Source of the DNA: Vulcanimicrobiota bacterium
GTDB taxonomy: Bacteria > Vulcanimicrobiota > Vulcanimicrobiia > Vulcanimicrobiales > Vulcanimicrobiaceae
Direction of reading: 5' to 3'
NCBI GenBank assembly: GCA_027307235.1
Contig: DAHUXH010000016.1
Span: forward strand, 28,178-92,177
Length of the DNA: 64,000 nucleotides
Shown: piece after piece, positions 7,865 through 16,907 of the stretch
How the letters are laid out: each line of letters starts with the position of its first letter
Position numbering within the stretch: the first letter of the stretch is position 1
Made by a program: the position numbers and the translations under genes
Notes under the pieces: model-generated
Told to the model about the DNA's origin: nothing
Database searches by the model: none
What the model saw: the letters and a program-made list of their open reading frames with translations, nothing else

Positions 7865-8971
7865 TCACGAATAGACGGCGAAGGTCCCCGGGTCGAGCGC
7901 AAAGGAGACACGGTCGCGTCCTGAGCGTTTGCTGTGATACATCGCGGCGTCGGCGAGTTCGAGCAATTCGCTCGCGCTGCGTGCATCGAAGGGGAACGCG
8001 GCGACACCCACGCTGGCGCTGACCGCCGCATCGACGCCGAAATCGCATGCCCGTACCGCTTTGCAAAACGCCTGCGCGCGTTCGATCGCCACGCTCTTGG
8101 GAACATCGCGCACAATCGCGCAGAACTCGTCACCGCCGTTGCGTCCGACCAGATCGACGCCCGCGACGGTGTGCTCACTCAACAGCCGGGCCATGCGCTG
8201 TAACACCGCATCGCCGGCCGCATGCCCGAACGTGTCGTTGACGCGCTTGAAGTGATCGGTGTCGATGAACCACAAGCACGCCATGAGGCTTGGCGAAAAG
8301 CGCGCCGCGGCGATCAGTTCGTGCAAGCGCTCGCGGAATGCGCGCGGCGTCAAGAGACCGGTGAGCGCGTCGAAGGTCGCCCGCCGCCGGTCGCGCTCGC
8401 GTTCGCGTGCCAGCGCCAGCGGCTCGGTCGCGTGCTCGACCAGCCGCACGACCTCTTCGACGTCGGCGACCGCACCGCTCGATGCCGCCAGATACACGAC
8501 AGCGCACACGCCATCGGCATCGGCGAGCGGCACCGCGAGCGCGAAGCGATCGGTGGGCAACAGTGCCCGCGCGCCCTCCAAGCCGGCACGGCATCCGCGC
8601 GCCGCCGCGAGCGCCGGTATGGAGCGCGTCTCGGCGCGGTGCACGCGCATTCCGGCGCAGTGTTCGCCGCGCCCACCGCTCGTGAACGCGCAGCGCAGCT
8701 CATCGCCCTCCACCTCGAAGACCAGCATCGCATCGATGCCGGGTGCGATCGCCTGCAGCGAGCGCGCCAACGCCGCGTGCACAGCCTCGCACGATTCCAT
8801 CGACGCACGCGTCAGGGCACGCACAGCCGCGAGGATCGCCGCGTCGCCGCGTTCCAACTGCCGCGCGCGGGTGCGCTCGGCGCGCAGCCGGGAGCGCATG
8901 CGCGCCCCCCAAGCCGCCGCGACGGCCGTGGATGTTCCGCCCATGCACGCCGCGATCCACCAGGTCTCCAT
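7865..8971 (-). CDS. GAF-like/GGDEF diguanylate cyclase
   Basis: The 368-residue protein has a short N-terminal membrane anchor (METWWIAACMGG...AAAW), a basic coiled segment, a GAF-like sensor region at about 50-190 and a GGDEF domain from about 205. The active-site motif is RNGGDEFC, with the substrate segment FIDTDHFKRVNDTFGHAAGD before it. This supports synthesis of cyclic di-GMP. No RxxD inhibitory site is obvious five residues before the motif. ATG 8971 is preferred to 9013 because GGGAATAAGCGGG precedes it. The gene is divergent from the TPR-ATP-grasp gene, with 65 bases between them. Confidence 0.88.
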   Translation of the reverse strand: METWWIAACMGGTSTAVAAAWGARMRSRLRAERTRARQLERGDAAILAAVRALTRASMESCEAVHAALARSLQAIAPGIDAMLVFEVEGDELRCAFTSGGRGEHCAGMRVHRAETRSIPALAAARGCRAGLEGARALLPTDRFALAVPLADADGVCAVVYLAASSGAVADVEEVVRLVEHATEPLALARERERDRRRATFDALTGLLTPRAFRERLHELIAAARFSPSLMACLWFIDTDHFKRVNDTFGHAAGDAVLQRMARLLSEHTVAGVDLVGRNGGDEFCAIVRDVPKSVAIERAQAFCKAVRACDFGVDAAVSASVGVAAFPFDARSASELLELADAAMYHSKRSGRDRVSFALDPGTFAVYS

Positions 8972-9036
8972 CGTCAACCCGCTTATTCCCCCGCTCTGCG
9001 CAAATCGTGACATGTCGCGCGAGGGAAATGCCGTCT

Positions 9037-10275
9037 ATGTCCCCAATCGTCTGCCTCGCCGTGAACACCGATGACCCGCTGCACCACGCGCTCGCGGCCT
9101 TCGAGCGCGCATTACTCATCGACCCCGCTAACAAGTTCGCGCGCAGCGGCCGCGCAAACGTGCTGTTTCGGCTCGGACATCTCGACGAAGCCGAGCGCGC
9201 GTTTCTGCACTTGCTGCAAGACGAACCCGACGATGCCGGCGCGAACATCGCGATGTTCGAAATTGCCCACTATCGCGGCGACCTCGAACGCGCGCTCTTC
9301 CATCAAGCCCGCGCGATCGCGAAGCAGCGCGTATTCTCGCGCATCGCGCGCAATCAGCGCCGCCGCGTGCTGGCACTCTTCGGTGCCGGCGATTGGCAAG
9401 CCAACACGCCGCTCGATTTTCTGATCGACGAGCGCACCACCACGCTGCACAAGCTCTATCTTCTCCCTGGCGACGCGCCCGGCGATCTTCAGCTGCCTGA
9501 ATTCGACGTCGTTTTCAATGCCATCGGCGAATCGGAAGCGGCCACCGCGACGCTGCACACGGCGTCCGATTTCTTGCGCGAACGCAACGTGCGCTGCATC
9601 AATCGTCCCGAGGCGGTGCTCAACACCAATCGCGTGCGCATCGTCGAGAAACTCGCCGGGTTGGATTCGTGTCACGCGCCGGCTGTCGTACGTATCGAAC
9701 GCGATGCTCTCGACGCACGCACCGTGCCGGTGGCGTTTCCGATCGTGATCCGGCCGATCGGCTCGCACGGCGGACGTGCCTTCGAGCGTTGCGAGGACCC
9801 CGCTGCGCTGGGCGCCTATCGCGACGCAACGCCGGCCGATGCCTATTTCGTGAGCCCGTTCATCGACTATCGCAACGACGACGGCTACTTCCGCAAGTAC
9901 CGGATCATCATCGTCGACGGCGAAGTGTTCCCGTATCACTTGGCGATCTCACCGAACTGGATGGTTCACTACTACAATGCGCCGATGACCGAACAAGCCT
10001 GGATGCGAGAGGAAGAAGAGCGCTTTCTCGCCGATTGTCCCACGGTGTTCGGACAATTGATGGATACGCTGCGCGCGATCGCGCGGCGGCTCGAACTCGA
10101 CTATGTCGGCGTCGACTGCAGCATCGATCGCGATGGCCGCTTGCTGCTCTTCGAGGCAGACCCGGCGATGATCGTCCACCTGCGCGACCCCGAAGAACTC
10201 TTCCCGTACAAGCATCGGTACGTCCCGAGGATATTCTCCGCCGTCGAACGGCTGCTGGACGCGCATCGTGCTTGA
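9037..10275 (+). CDS. TPR-ATP-grasp fusion protein, function unknown (paralogue 1)
   Basis: A 412-residue protein with two or three TPR-like helical pairs at the N-terminus (ALAAFERALLIDPANKFARS; RLGHLDEAERAFLHLLQDEP) and an ATP-grasp-like C-terminal domain. Visible ATP-grasp features are FPIVIRPIGSHGGRAFE, a DDGYFRKYRIIIVDGE beta region, PYHLAISPNWMVHY, and the metal-binding end LDYVGVDCSIDRDGRLLLFEAD. It is paralogous to the gene at 57073-58683. ATG 9037 has GAGGG about 11 bases upstream; ATG 9028 is an alternative. It overlaps the next gene by 8 bases, so it may ligate a product of that decarboxylase. Substrate unknown. Confidence 0.7.
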   Translation: MSPIVCLAVNTDDPLHHALAAFERALLIDPANKFARSGRANVLFRLGHLDEAERAFLHLLQDEPDDAGANIAMFEIAHYRGDLERALFHQARAIAKQRVFSRIARNQRRRVLALFGAGDWQANTPLDFLIDERTTTLHKLYLLPGDAPGDLQLPEFDVVFNAIGESEAATATLHTASDFLRERNVRCINRPEAVLNTNRVRIVEKLAGLDSCHAPAVVRIERDALDARTVPVAFPIVIRPIGSHGGRAFERCEDPAALGAYRDATPADAYFVSPFIDYRNDDGYFRKYRIIIVDGEVFPYHLAISPNWMVHYYNAPMTEQAWMREEEERFLADCPTVFGQLMDTLRAIARRLELDYVGVDCSIDRDGRLLLFEADPAMIVHLRDPEELFPYKHRYVPRIFSAVERLLDAHRA

Positions 10276-11716
10276 TCCGGCCGACTGGGAGGCCTTCCGC
10301 GCGCAGAGTCATCGCATGCTCGACGACGCGCTCGATTTCATCTCGAGCGTTCGCGAGCGCAACGTGTGGACGGCAGTGCCGGACGACGTTCGCGAACGCC
10401 TCTCGACACCGATGCCGCAGGACGAATCGAGCCTCGACGCCGTTTACGACGAATTCGCACGCGACGTGATGCCGTATGTGACCGGCAACATTCATCCGCG
10501 GTTCTTCGGTTGGGTCCATGGGAGCGGCACACCGACCGGCGCGATCGCCGACTTTCTGGCGGCAATCATGAACTCCAACGTCGGCGGGCGCAATCATGGC
10601 GCGGTCTACGTCGAACGCGCAGTGATCGCATGGTTCCGCGATCTCTTTCAATTTCCGCAGACCGCCAGCGGCGTGCTCGTGACCGGCACGTCGGAAGCCA
10701 ATCTCATCGCTGTGTTGGTGGCGCGCACCAAAGCGGCGGGGACGAGCGTGCGTGAGACCGGACTCGGTGCCATGCGCGAGCGCCTCGTCGGCTATGCTTC
10801 GCGCGGAACGCACGGCTGCGTGCGCAAAGCCTTCGAGATCGCGGGTCTGGGCTCATCGGCGCTGCGTGTTCTGCCCACCGACGAGCGTCATCGCATCGAC
10901 CCGGCGATGCTCGCTCGTGCAATCGCTCAAGACCGCAGCGACGGATTCGCACCGTTCTTGATCGTCGGGAACGCGGGCACCGTCGACGTCGGCGCGATCG
11001 ACCCGCTCGACGACCTCGCGACGCTGGCGCAACGCGAAGGCATCTGGTTCCACGTTGACGGAGCCTTCGGCGCACTGGCAATGCTGGCGCCGTCGGTGCG
11101 ACCGCTCTTGCGCGGCCTCGAACGTGCCGACTCCATCGCGTTTGACTTTCATAAATGGCTGCACGTTCCGTACGACGCCGGGTGCGTGATCGTGCGCGAC
11201 GGCGAGATGCATCGCGCGACGTTCGCCTCCGAAGGCCCCTACATCACCCGCATGCCGCGCGGACTCGCGAGTGCGACGCCGTGGTTCACCGATTTCACCA
11301 TCGATCTCTCACGCGGTTTTCGGGCGCTCAAGGTGTGGTTCACGATAAAGCAGTTTGGTGCGAAGCGGATCGGCGAAGCGATCGAACGCAACGTCGCGCA
11401 AGCGCATCGGCTCGGCGCGTCGATCGCGGCCGACTCGTCATTCGAACTCATGACGCCCGTGCAGCTCAACATCGTTTGTTTTCGCTGCACGCCGGCGGGG
11501 CTCGACGACGACGCTCTCGATCGCTTCAACGACGAGGTGGTCATTCGCGTGCAGGAGAGCGGCGAGGCGGTCACGTCATCAACGACGATCGGCGGACGCC
11601 GTGCGATTCGCGTCAACATCACCAACCATCGCACCGAAGACCGCGACCTCGACGTGCTTCTGGCCGCGATCCGGCGCACCGCCCAGGCCATGCAGCGCGA
11701 AGGCTTCGGCCGTTAG
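10268..11716 (+). CDS. PLP-dependent amino acid decarboxylase (group II)
   Basis: This 482-residue protein belongs to the aromatic-L-amino-acid/glutamate decarboxylase family. It shows IHPRFFGWVHGSGTP near residue 75-90, GTSEANLIA around 140, the HVDGAFG aspartate at 264 that pairs with the cofactor pyridine, and the PLP lysine K296 in AFDFHKWLHVPYDAG. The substrate amino acid cannot be fixed by eye. The GTG start overlaps the ATP-grasp gene by 8 bases, so the two are probably translated together. The 3' end overlaps the convergent glmU stop by 3 bases. Confidence 0.85.
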   Translation: MLDPADWEAFRAQSHRMLDDALDFISSVRERNVWTAVPDDVRERLSTPMPQDESSLDAVYDEFARDVMPYVTGNIHPRFFGWVHGSGTPTGAIADFLAAIMNSNVGGRNHGAVYVERAVIAWFRDLFQFPQTASGVLVTGTSEANLIAVLVARTKAAGTSVRETGLGAMRERLVGYASRGTHGCVRKAFEIAGLGSSALRVLPTDERHRIDPAMLARAIAQDRSDGFAPFLIVGNAGTVDVGAIDPLDDLATLAQREGIWFHVDGAFGALAMLAPSVRPLLRGLERADSIAFDFHKWLHVPYDAGCVIVRDGEMHRATFASEGPYITRMPRGLASATPWFTDFTIDLSRGFRALKVWFTIKQFGAKRIGEAIERNVAQAHRLGASIAADSSFELMTPVQLNIVCFRCTPAGLDDDALDRFNDEVVIRVQESGEAVTSSTTIGGRRAIRVNITNHRTEDRDLDVLLAAIRRTAQAMQREGFGR

Positions 11717-13068
11717 GATCCCTTAGCGCTCGGCTTCTTCGGCAGCGGTCTGGCCGGATTTCCTGCGACGCGCTCACCGGCGGGCACGTCCTTGGTCACG
11801 ACTGCACCCGCGCCCGTCAAGGCACGATCGCCGATCGTCACCGGGGCCACCAGCGACGAGTTCGATCCGATGAACGCTCCGCGACCGATGATGGTCACGT
11901 TCTTCTTCTCACCGTCGTAGTTGCACGTGATCGTGCCCGCGCCGACGTTGGTGTCCTCGCCGACGATCGCGTCACCCAAGTACGTCAAGTGCCCGGCTTT
12001 CACGCCGCTTGCGAGCTTGGACTTCTTGACTTCGACGAAGTTCCCGATGTGCACGTCGTCCGCGAGCACCGCGTTGCCGCGCAGGTGCGCGAACGGACCG
12101 ATGCTCACGCCGCTGCCGACAAGTGAGTCGACGACGACGCTCTCGCGAATCGTCACGGTGTCGCCGAGCGTCGCATTCGACAAGCGTACGTTCGGTCCGA
12201 CCACGCAGTCCGCGCCGATCTTCGAGTGCCGCCCGATCGACGTGTTGGGATGGATGACGGTGTCCAGACCGATGACGAGTTCCGGCTCCAGGTAGGTCGT
12301 GTCCGGATCGATGATCGTGACGCCCGCACGCATGTGCTGCTCGCAGAGGCGCTCGTTCAACACCTTGCGCGCCTGCGCAAGCTCGACGCGGTCGTTGATA
12401 CCAAGCACGAGCCGGTGATCGGCGATCAACGGCGTGACGCGATTCCCGCGCGAAACGAGATATTCGACCGTGTCGGTCAGATAATACTCACCTTGAGCGT
12501 TGTCACTGCGCAGATGACCGATCGCTTCGCGCAGATGCGATTCGTCGAAGGCGTAGATGCCGGCGTTCATTTCGTCGACGGCCGCTTGTTCGGGCGTGGC
12601 GTCGCGCAGTTCGACGATGCGCTCGACGGCATCGCCCCGCCGCAGCACGCGACCGAAATTCGAAGGAAGCGGCATCTTCGCGGTCACCAGCGCAAGCGCG
12701 GCTCGCGTTTGGCCGAGCGTGTCGAGCACCGAACGAAACAATGCGGAAGGCACGAGCGGCATGTCGCCGCTTGCGATCAGGACATGCGCGTCAGGCATCG
12801 GAGCGAGAGCGTCGAGCGCCACCTTCACCGCATGTCCGGTTCCGAGTTGCTCGGCTTGCACGACGGTGGTGATGCCATCGCTCGTTATCCGCGCGTCGAG
12901 TTCGGGGTTGGTCACCACCACAACGTCGTCGATTCCGGCCTCGCGCAGCGCGGTGAGGACATACCACAGCATCGCGCGCCCGCAGATGTCGTGCAGCACC
13001 TTGGGACGCCCGCTCTTCATGCGGGTGCCCTTCCCGGCCGCGAGCACAATCGCGCGCACCGCGCTCAT
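11713..13068 (-). CDS. glmU: bifunctional UDP-GlcNAc pyrophosphorylase / GlcN-1-P acetyltransferase
   Basis: GlmU makes UDP-N-acetylglucosamine for peptidoglycan and LPS. The N-terminal domain has IVLAAGKGTRMKS and a GTGHAVKVAL segment. The C-terminal left-handed beta helix runs through imperfect hexapeptides (IGRHSKIGADCVVGPNVRLS) to GPFAHLRG, GHLTYLGDAIVGE and GAGTITCNYDGE. The 451-residue length is normal. The start ATG 13068 overlaps the gltX stop (ATGA), and a 16-residue in-frame extension upstream was discarded. It is the last gene of the meaB-gltX-glmU run. Confidence 0.96.
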   Translation of the reverse strand: MSAVRAIVLAAGKGTRMKSGRPKVLHDICGRAMLWYVLTALREAGIDDVVVVTNPELDARITSDGITTVVQAEQLGTGHAVKVALDALAPMPDAHVLIASGDMPLVPSALFRSVLDTLGQTRAALALVTAKMPLPSNFGRVLRRGDAVERIVELRDATPEQAAVDEMNAGIYAFDESHLREAIGHLRSDNAQGEYYLTDTVEYLVSRGNRVTPLIADHRLVLGINDRVELAQARKVLNERLCEQHMRAGVTIIDPDTTYLEPELVIGLDTVIHPNTSIGRHSKIGADCVVGPNVRLSNATLGDTVTIRESVVVDSLVGSGVSIGPFAHLRGNAVLADDVHIGNFVEVKKSKLASGVKAGHLTYLGDAIVGEDTNVGAGTITCNYDGEKKNVTIIGRGAFIGSNSSLVAPVTIGDRALTGAGAVVTKDVPAGERVAGNPARPLPKKPSAKGS

Positions 13069-14567
13069 GAGAGCGCCTCGGCGCGTTCGCCCGCGCCGGC
13101 GATCAACGACTTCCACGCGTTTTGTTCTTTGTTGCTTGCACCACCGAGCGTGTCGAGCGCGACACGCAACCGCTCGCGCACGATGTCGCGGCCGATGATC
13201 GCCATGGCGTCGTAGAGCGGCACCGAGGTCGGGCTCCCGGTGACGGCAAGATAGAACGGGCGAGCGACGTCGCGGAACTTCTTGCCCAACGCGTCGGCCA
13301 CGCGCTTAAGCGCGCCTTCGACGCTGGATACGTTCCAGTCGCGCAGCCCATCGATCTCCCACAGCGAGAGCTGAAAAGCTTTTCGCAAGTTCTCGTCGTC
13401 GAGTTTGCCGTCGCGCAACTCATCGGCCCGCACGCTCACACGGCCTTGGAAGAAGAACGCGATGAGCGAACCCAGATCGCTCAAGCGTTCGATGCGCGCT
13501 TGCGCGAGCGTGAGAATGTTCGCGAGTTTCGCTTCGTCGCCGGCCCACGCTTCAACACGCTTGATGAACGACGGCACATCGAGCATCTCGCGGATGTAGC
13601 GGCCGTTGAGCCAGTTGAGTTTGGGCACGTCGAACACCGGACCGCCGAGCGAGATGTGCTCGAATTCAAAGCGGCCGATTAATTCGTGAAGGTCCATGAT
13701 CTCGTTGCCGTCGGCCGAATTCACGGTGAGCAAACCTAAGAAATTCAGCAGCGCTTCGGGTAAGTACCCCATGCGCTGGTAAAACAAGATGCTGGTCGGG
13801 TTTTTGCGCTTGGAGAGCTTGCTCTTGTCGGGGTTGCGCAATAGCGGCAGGTGCATCAGCTTGGGCATCTCCCAGCCGAAATACCGGTAGAGCAAGATGT
13901 GCTTGGGTGCGCTCGACACCCACTCTTCACCGCGAATGACGTGCGTGATCTCCATGAGGTGATCATCGACGACATTGGCGAGATGATACGTGGGCATGCC
14001 GTCGGACTTCATCAGCACTTGCATGTCGACGGTCTTCCACTCGAACTCGATCGCGCCGCGCCGCAGGTCTTCCACGACGCAGACGCCCTCGCCCGGCACA
14101 CGCATCCGCACCACGTACGGCTCGCCCGCAGCTTCGCGCCGCGCGATCTCCTCGCGATCGTACGTCAAGCAGAGGCCGTCGTAGCGAGGCGGCTGCGCCG
14201 CCGCGCGCTGCGCGACGCGCATCTCTTCCAAGCGTTCGGGCGTGCAAAAGCACTTGAAGGCGTGTCCGGCATCGAGCAGCATTTGGATGTGCTCGCGGTA
14301 GATCGCGCCGCGCTCGCTCTGGCGGTATGGCCCGTGCGGTCCGCCGACATCCGGCCCTTCGTCCCACGACAGCCCAAGCCAATGCAGCGAGTCCAAGATG
14401 GCGCGTTCACTCTCGCTGGTGCTGCGCGCGCGATCCGTGTCCTCGATACGCAACAGGAATTGCCCGCCGTGCTTCTTGGCAAAGCAGTAATTCACCAATG
14501 CGACATACGCGGTACCGACGTGTGGATCGCCCGTCGGCGACGGCGCGATCCGAGTTCTAACGGTCAC
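13065..14567 (-). CDS. gltX: glutamyl-tRNA synthetase
   Basis: Class I synthetase of 500 residues. The HIGH motif is in RIAPSPTGDPHVG at the N-terminus and the KMSKS counterpart is DKSKLSKRKNPTS; the family segment FLLRIEDTDRARS is intact. It charges tRNA-Glu, and possibly tRNA-Gln where GatCAB is used. GTG 14567 gives the typical TVRTRIAPSPTG start; an ATG at 14612 would add 15 residues overlapping the mutase B12 gene. It lies 14 bases after that gene in the same operon. Confidence 0.96.
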   Translation of the reverse strand: MTVRTRIAPSPTGDPHVGTAYVALVNYCFAKKHGGQFLLRIEDTDRARSTSESERAILDSLHWLGLSWDEGPDVGGPHGPYRQSERGAIYREHIQMLLDAGHAFKCFCTPERLEEMRVAQRAAAQPPRYDGLCLTYDREEIARREAAGEPYVVRMRVPGEGVCVVEDLRRGAIEFEWKTVDMQVLMKSDGMPTYHLANVVDDHLMEITHVIRGEEWVSSAPKHILLYRYFGWEMPKLMHLPLLRNPDKSKLSKRKNPTSILFYQRMGYLPEALLNFLGLLTVNSADGNEIMDLHELIGRFEFEHISLGGPVFDVPKLNWLNGRYIREMLDVPSFIKRVEAWAGDEAKLANILTLAQARIERLSDLGSLIAFFFQGRVSVRADELRDGKLDDENLRKAFQLSLWEIDGLRDWNVSSVEGALKRVADALGKKFRDVARPFYLAVTGSPTSVPLYDAMAIIGRDIVRERLRVALDTLGGASNKEQNAWKSLIAGAGERAEALS

Positions 14568-14581
14568 GGACGCTCTGATCC

Positions 14582-14998
14582 CTAACCAACTTTCTCCCTG
14601 CGTTTTCCGCACTCGCGTTGAACGAACTCGATGATCTCGCTCAACGGCGCGCCGGGCGTGAAGATTTCGCGAACGCCGGCCTTCTTGAGCGCCTCGGTGT
14701 CATCCGGCGGAATCGTGCCGCCGCCGAAAAAGACGATGTCGTCGGCGCCTTGCGCCTTGAGCTGTTCGGTGACGAGCGGAAACAGCGTCATGTGCGCGCC
14801 CGAGAGAATCGAGAGCCCGATGCCGTCGGCGTCTTCCTGAATCGCAGTCTGCACGATCTGCTCGGGTGTTTGAAACAGCCCGGTGTAGATCACTTCCATT
14901 CCGGCGTCGCGCAGCGCGCGGGCGATCACTTTCGCACCGCGGTCGTGGCCGTCCAATCCGGCCTTCGCGACGATGATGCGTAGGGGTCTATTTGCCAT
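14582..14998 (-). CDS. icmB: acyl-CoA mutase, B12-binding small subunit
   Basis: The 138-residue protein is a single cobalamin-binding domain. It shows the DGHDRG form of DxHxxG that carries the axial His, followed by GLSILSGAHM and a GGGTIPPDD loop that cradle the nucleotide tail. Its length matches the stand-alone small subunits of isobutyryl-CoA and hydroxyisobutyryl-CoA mutases and archaeal-type methylmalonyl-CoA mutases. Together with the 570-residue catalytic subunit upstream it should form a split mutase. The symbol follows the F/Q active-site signature of that subunit and is tentative. Confidence 0.85.
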   Translation of the reverse strand: MANRPLRIIVAKAGLDGHDRGAKVIARALRDAGMEVIYTGLFQTPEQIVQTAIQEDADGIGLSILSGAHMTLFPLVTEQLKAQGADDIVFFGGGTIPPDDTEALKKAGVREIFTPGAPLSEIIEFVQRECGKRREKVG

Positions 14999-15116
14999 CC
15001 TTGTCCTTCATACGATCTGCGAGATGCAGCGCTTCTTCGAGTTTGCGCTTGACTTCGCCGAGGGTCTGCTCCGCATGGATGCGGTCGCGCTCGGTGTCGA
15101 CCTTTAGGGCAGCCAT
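14988..15116 (-). CDS. small charged protein between mutase subunits, unknown
   Basis: A 42-residue frame begins with an ATG that overlaps the stop of the large subunit by one base (TGATG) and ends 11 bases inside the small-subunit gene. It encodes a highly charged helical peptide with heptad-like spacing (AEQTLGEVKRKLEEALHLAD). No family is recognised. Perfect coupling to both neighbours favours a real gene, perhaps an assembly or linker peptide, but it could also be only a translational bridge. Whether it is made cannot be judged here. Confidence 0.5.
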   Translation of the reverse strand: MAALKVDTERDRIHAEQTLGEVKRKLEEALHLADRMKDKDGK

Positions 15117-16828
15117 CAGAAGACCGAGCGTTCCACGTACCGGCCGAAGACTTCGACCATGGAATCGACGATCTCGCCCTCGGTGCAATAGGCGTTGACG
15201 CACTCGATCAGGTGCGGCATCACGTTGTCCTTCGGGTCGCGGCAGGCTTGCTGCAAGCGTGCCAGTTTCGCCGCCACCGCGCTCTGATCACGGTGGGCGC
15301 GCACCTCTTGCACGGAACGCGCCTGCGCGCGCTCAACCTCTTCGGTGATCCGCAGCAACTCGATGCCGGCGAGGTTCTCTTCCTTCTGAAACGCGTTGAC
15401 GCCGACGATGACGCGGTCCTTGGTCTCGATCGAACGCTGGTAGCGATACGACGCCTCAGCGATCTCTTTCTGGAAGAACCCGGCTTCGATCGCCTCAACC
15501 ACGCCGCCGTACTCTTCGATCTGCGCGAAGTACGCTTCAGCCTGGCGCTCCATCTCGTCGGTGAGCGCTTCGACGTAGTACGAGCCGCCGAGCGGATCGA
15601 CGACGTTTGTCACGTTGGTTTCAAACGCCAGCACTTGCTGCGTGCGCAGCGCGATCTCGACGGACTTTTCCGTCGGCAGCGCGAGCACTTCGTCCATCGA
15701 GTTGGTGTGCAGCGACTGCGTCCCGCCCAATGCCGCCGCCATCGCCTCGAAAGCGACACGCACGATGTTGTTTTCGGGCTGTTGCGCGGTCGCGCTGCAG
15801 CCGGCCGTCTGCGTGTGGAAACGCAGCTGCCACGACTTCGGATCCTTGGCGCCGTATTTCTCGCGCATGTGGCGCGCGTAGATGCGCCGCGCGGCGCGGA
15901 ACTTCGCGATCTCTTCGAAGAAATCGATGTGCGAGTTGAAAAAGTACGACAGACGCGGCGCGAACGAGTCGACGTCCATGCCTGCTTTCATGCAGGCTTC
16001 AACGTATGCAAAGCCGTCGGCGAGCGTGAAGGCGAGTTCTTGCGCGGCGGTCGATCCGGCTTCACGAATATGGTAGCCGGAGATCGAAATGGTATTCCAC
16101 TTCGGCATCTCGTTCGTGCAGAACTCGATCATGTCGACGATGATGCGCATGTGCGGGCGCGGCGGAAAGATCCATTCCTTCTGCGCGATGTACTCTTTGA
16201 GAATGTCGGCCTGCACGGTGCCGCCGAGCAGCTTGCGCGAGATGCCCTTCTTCTCGGCCGCCGCGACGTATTGTGCGAGCGCGATCGCAGCCGGACCGTT
16301 GATCGTCATCGAGGTGGTGATCGCGCCCATGTCGATGCCGTCGAAGAGCACTTCCATGTCGGCGAGCGAGTCGATCGCGACGCCGCACTTGCCGACTTCG
16401 CCGCGAGCCTGCGCCGCATCGGAGTCGTACCCCATTAGCGTCGGCATGTCGAAGGCCACCGAGAGACCCATCTGCCCTTGGGAGAGCAGGAAGTGGTAGC
16501 GCTCGTTCGTCTGCTTGGCGTTGCCGAACCCGGCGAACTGGCGCATGGTCCAGAGCCGGTCGCGGTAGCCGTTGGGGTGGATGCCGCGTGTATACGGGTA
16601 CTGCCCCGGCCACGCGAGGTCCCGGGCGAGGTCCAGCTGCGCGACGTCCTCGGGTCCGTAGACGGTTTTGAGCGGAACGTCGGAGATGGTGCGATCGACC
16701 GCACCCGAACCGGCGCCGGTGCGCGGCTTTCCGGCGGCGGAGGCCTGCTCCCAGGTCCGCTTCTGCTCTTCAAATTCGGGGGTCGGTTGCGCGCCCAGCC
16801 CACTGGGACGATCGATCATCTTGGCCAT
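15116..16828 (-). CDS. icmA: acyl-CoA mutase catalytic subunit, isobutyryl-CoA-type active site
   Basis: The 570-residue TIM-barrel subunit of a B12-dependent mutase (methylmalonyl-CoA mutase family) has [51 protein letters not shown] and [18 protein letters not shown]. At substrate-pocket positions that separate family members it has F98 (Tyr in methylmalonyl-CoA mutase, Ile in hydroxyisobutyryl-CoA mutase), A125 (Asp in the latter) and Q216 (Arg in methylmalonyl-CoA mutase). Phe plus Gln is the pattern described for isobutyryl-CoA mutase. The ATG at 16828 has AGGAG upstream. Generic annotation would say methylmalonyl-CoA mutase. Confidence 0.8.
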   Translation of the reverse strand: MAKMIDRPSGLGAQPTPEFEEQKRTWEQASAAGKPRTGAGSGAVDRTISDVPLKTVYGPEDVAQLDLARDLAWPGQYPYTRGIHPNGYRDRLWTMRQFAGFGNAKQTNERYHFLLSQGQMGLSVAFDMPTLMGYDSDAAQARGEVGKCGVAIDSLADMEVLFDGIDMGAITTSMTINGPAAIALAQYVAAAEKKGISRKLLGGTVQADILKEYIAQKEWIFPPRPHMRIIVDMIEFCTNEMPKWNTISISGYHIREAGSTAAQELAFTLADGFAYVEACMKAGMDVDSFAPRLSYFFNSHIDFFEEIAKFRAARRIYARHMREKYGAKDPKSWQLRFHTQTAGCSATAQQPENNIVRVAFEAMAAALGGTQSLHTNSMDEVLALPTEKSVEIALRTQQVLAFETNVTNVVDPLGGSYYVEALTDEMERQAEAYFAQIEEYGGVVEAIEAGFFQKEIAEASYRYQRSIETKDRVIVGVNAFQKEENLAGIELLRITEEVERAQARSVQEVRAHRDQSAVAAKLARLQQACRDPKDNVMPHLIECVNAYCTEGEIVDSMVEVFGRYVERSVF

Positions 16829-16907
16829 GTTCTCTCCTGGTTCGACGTTCCTACCGGAGTCTCCCAAAGGAACAACCCCGAGCGCAAGACGTCCGGTCGC
16901 ACCCTCG

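Noticed and set aside
8222..9010. Long plus-strand ORFs opposite the diguanylate cyclase
   Set aside because: Compositional shadow of the GGDEF gene; no domains or ribosome site.
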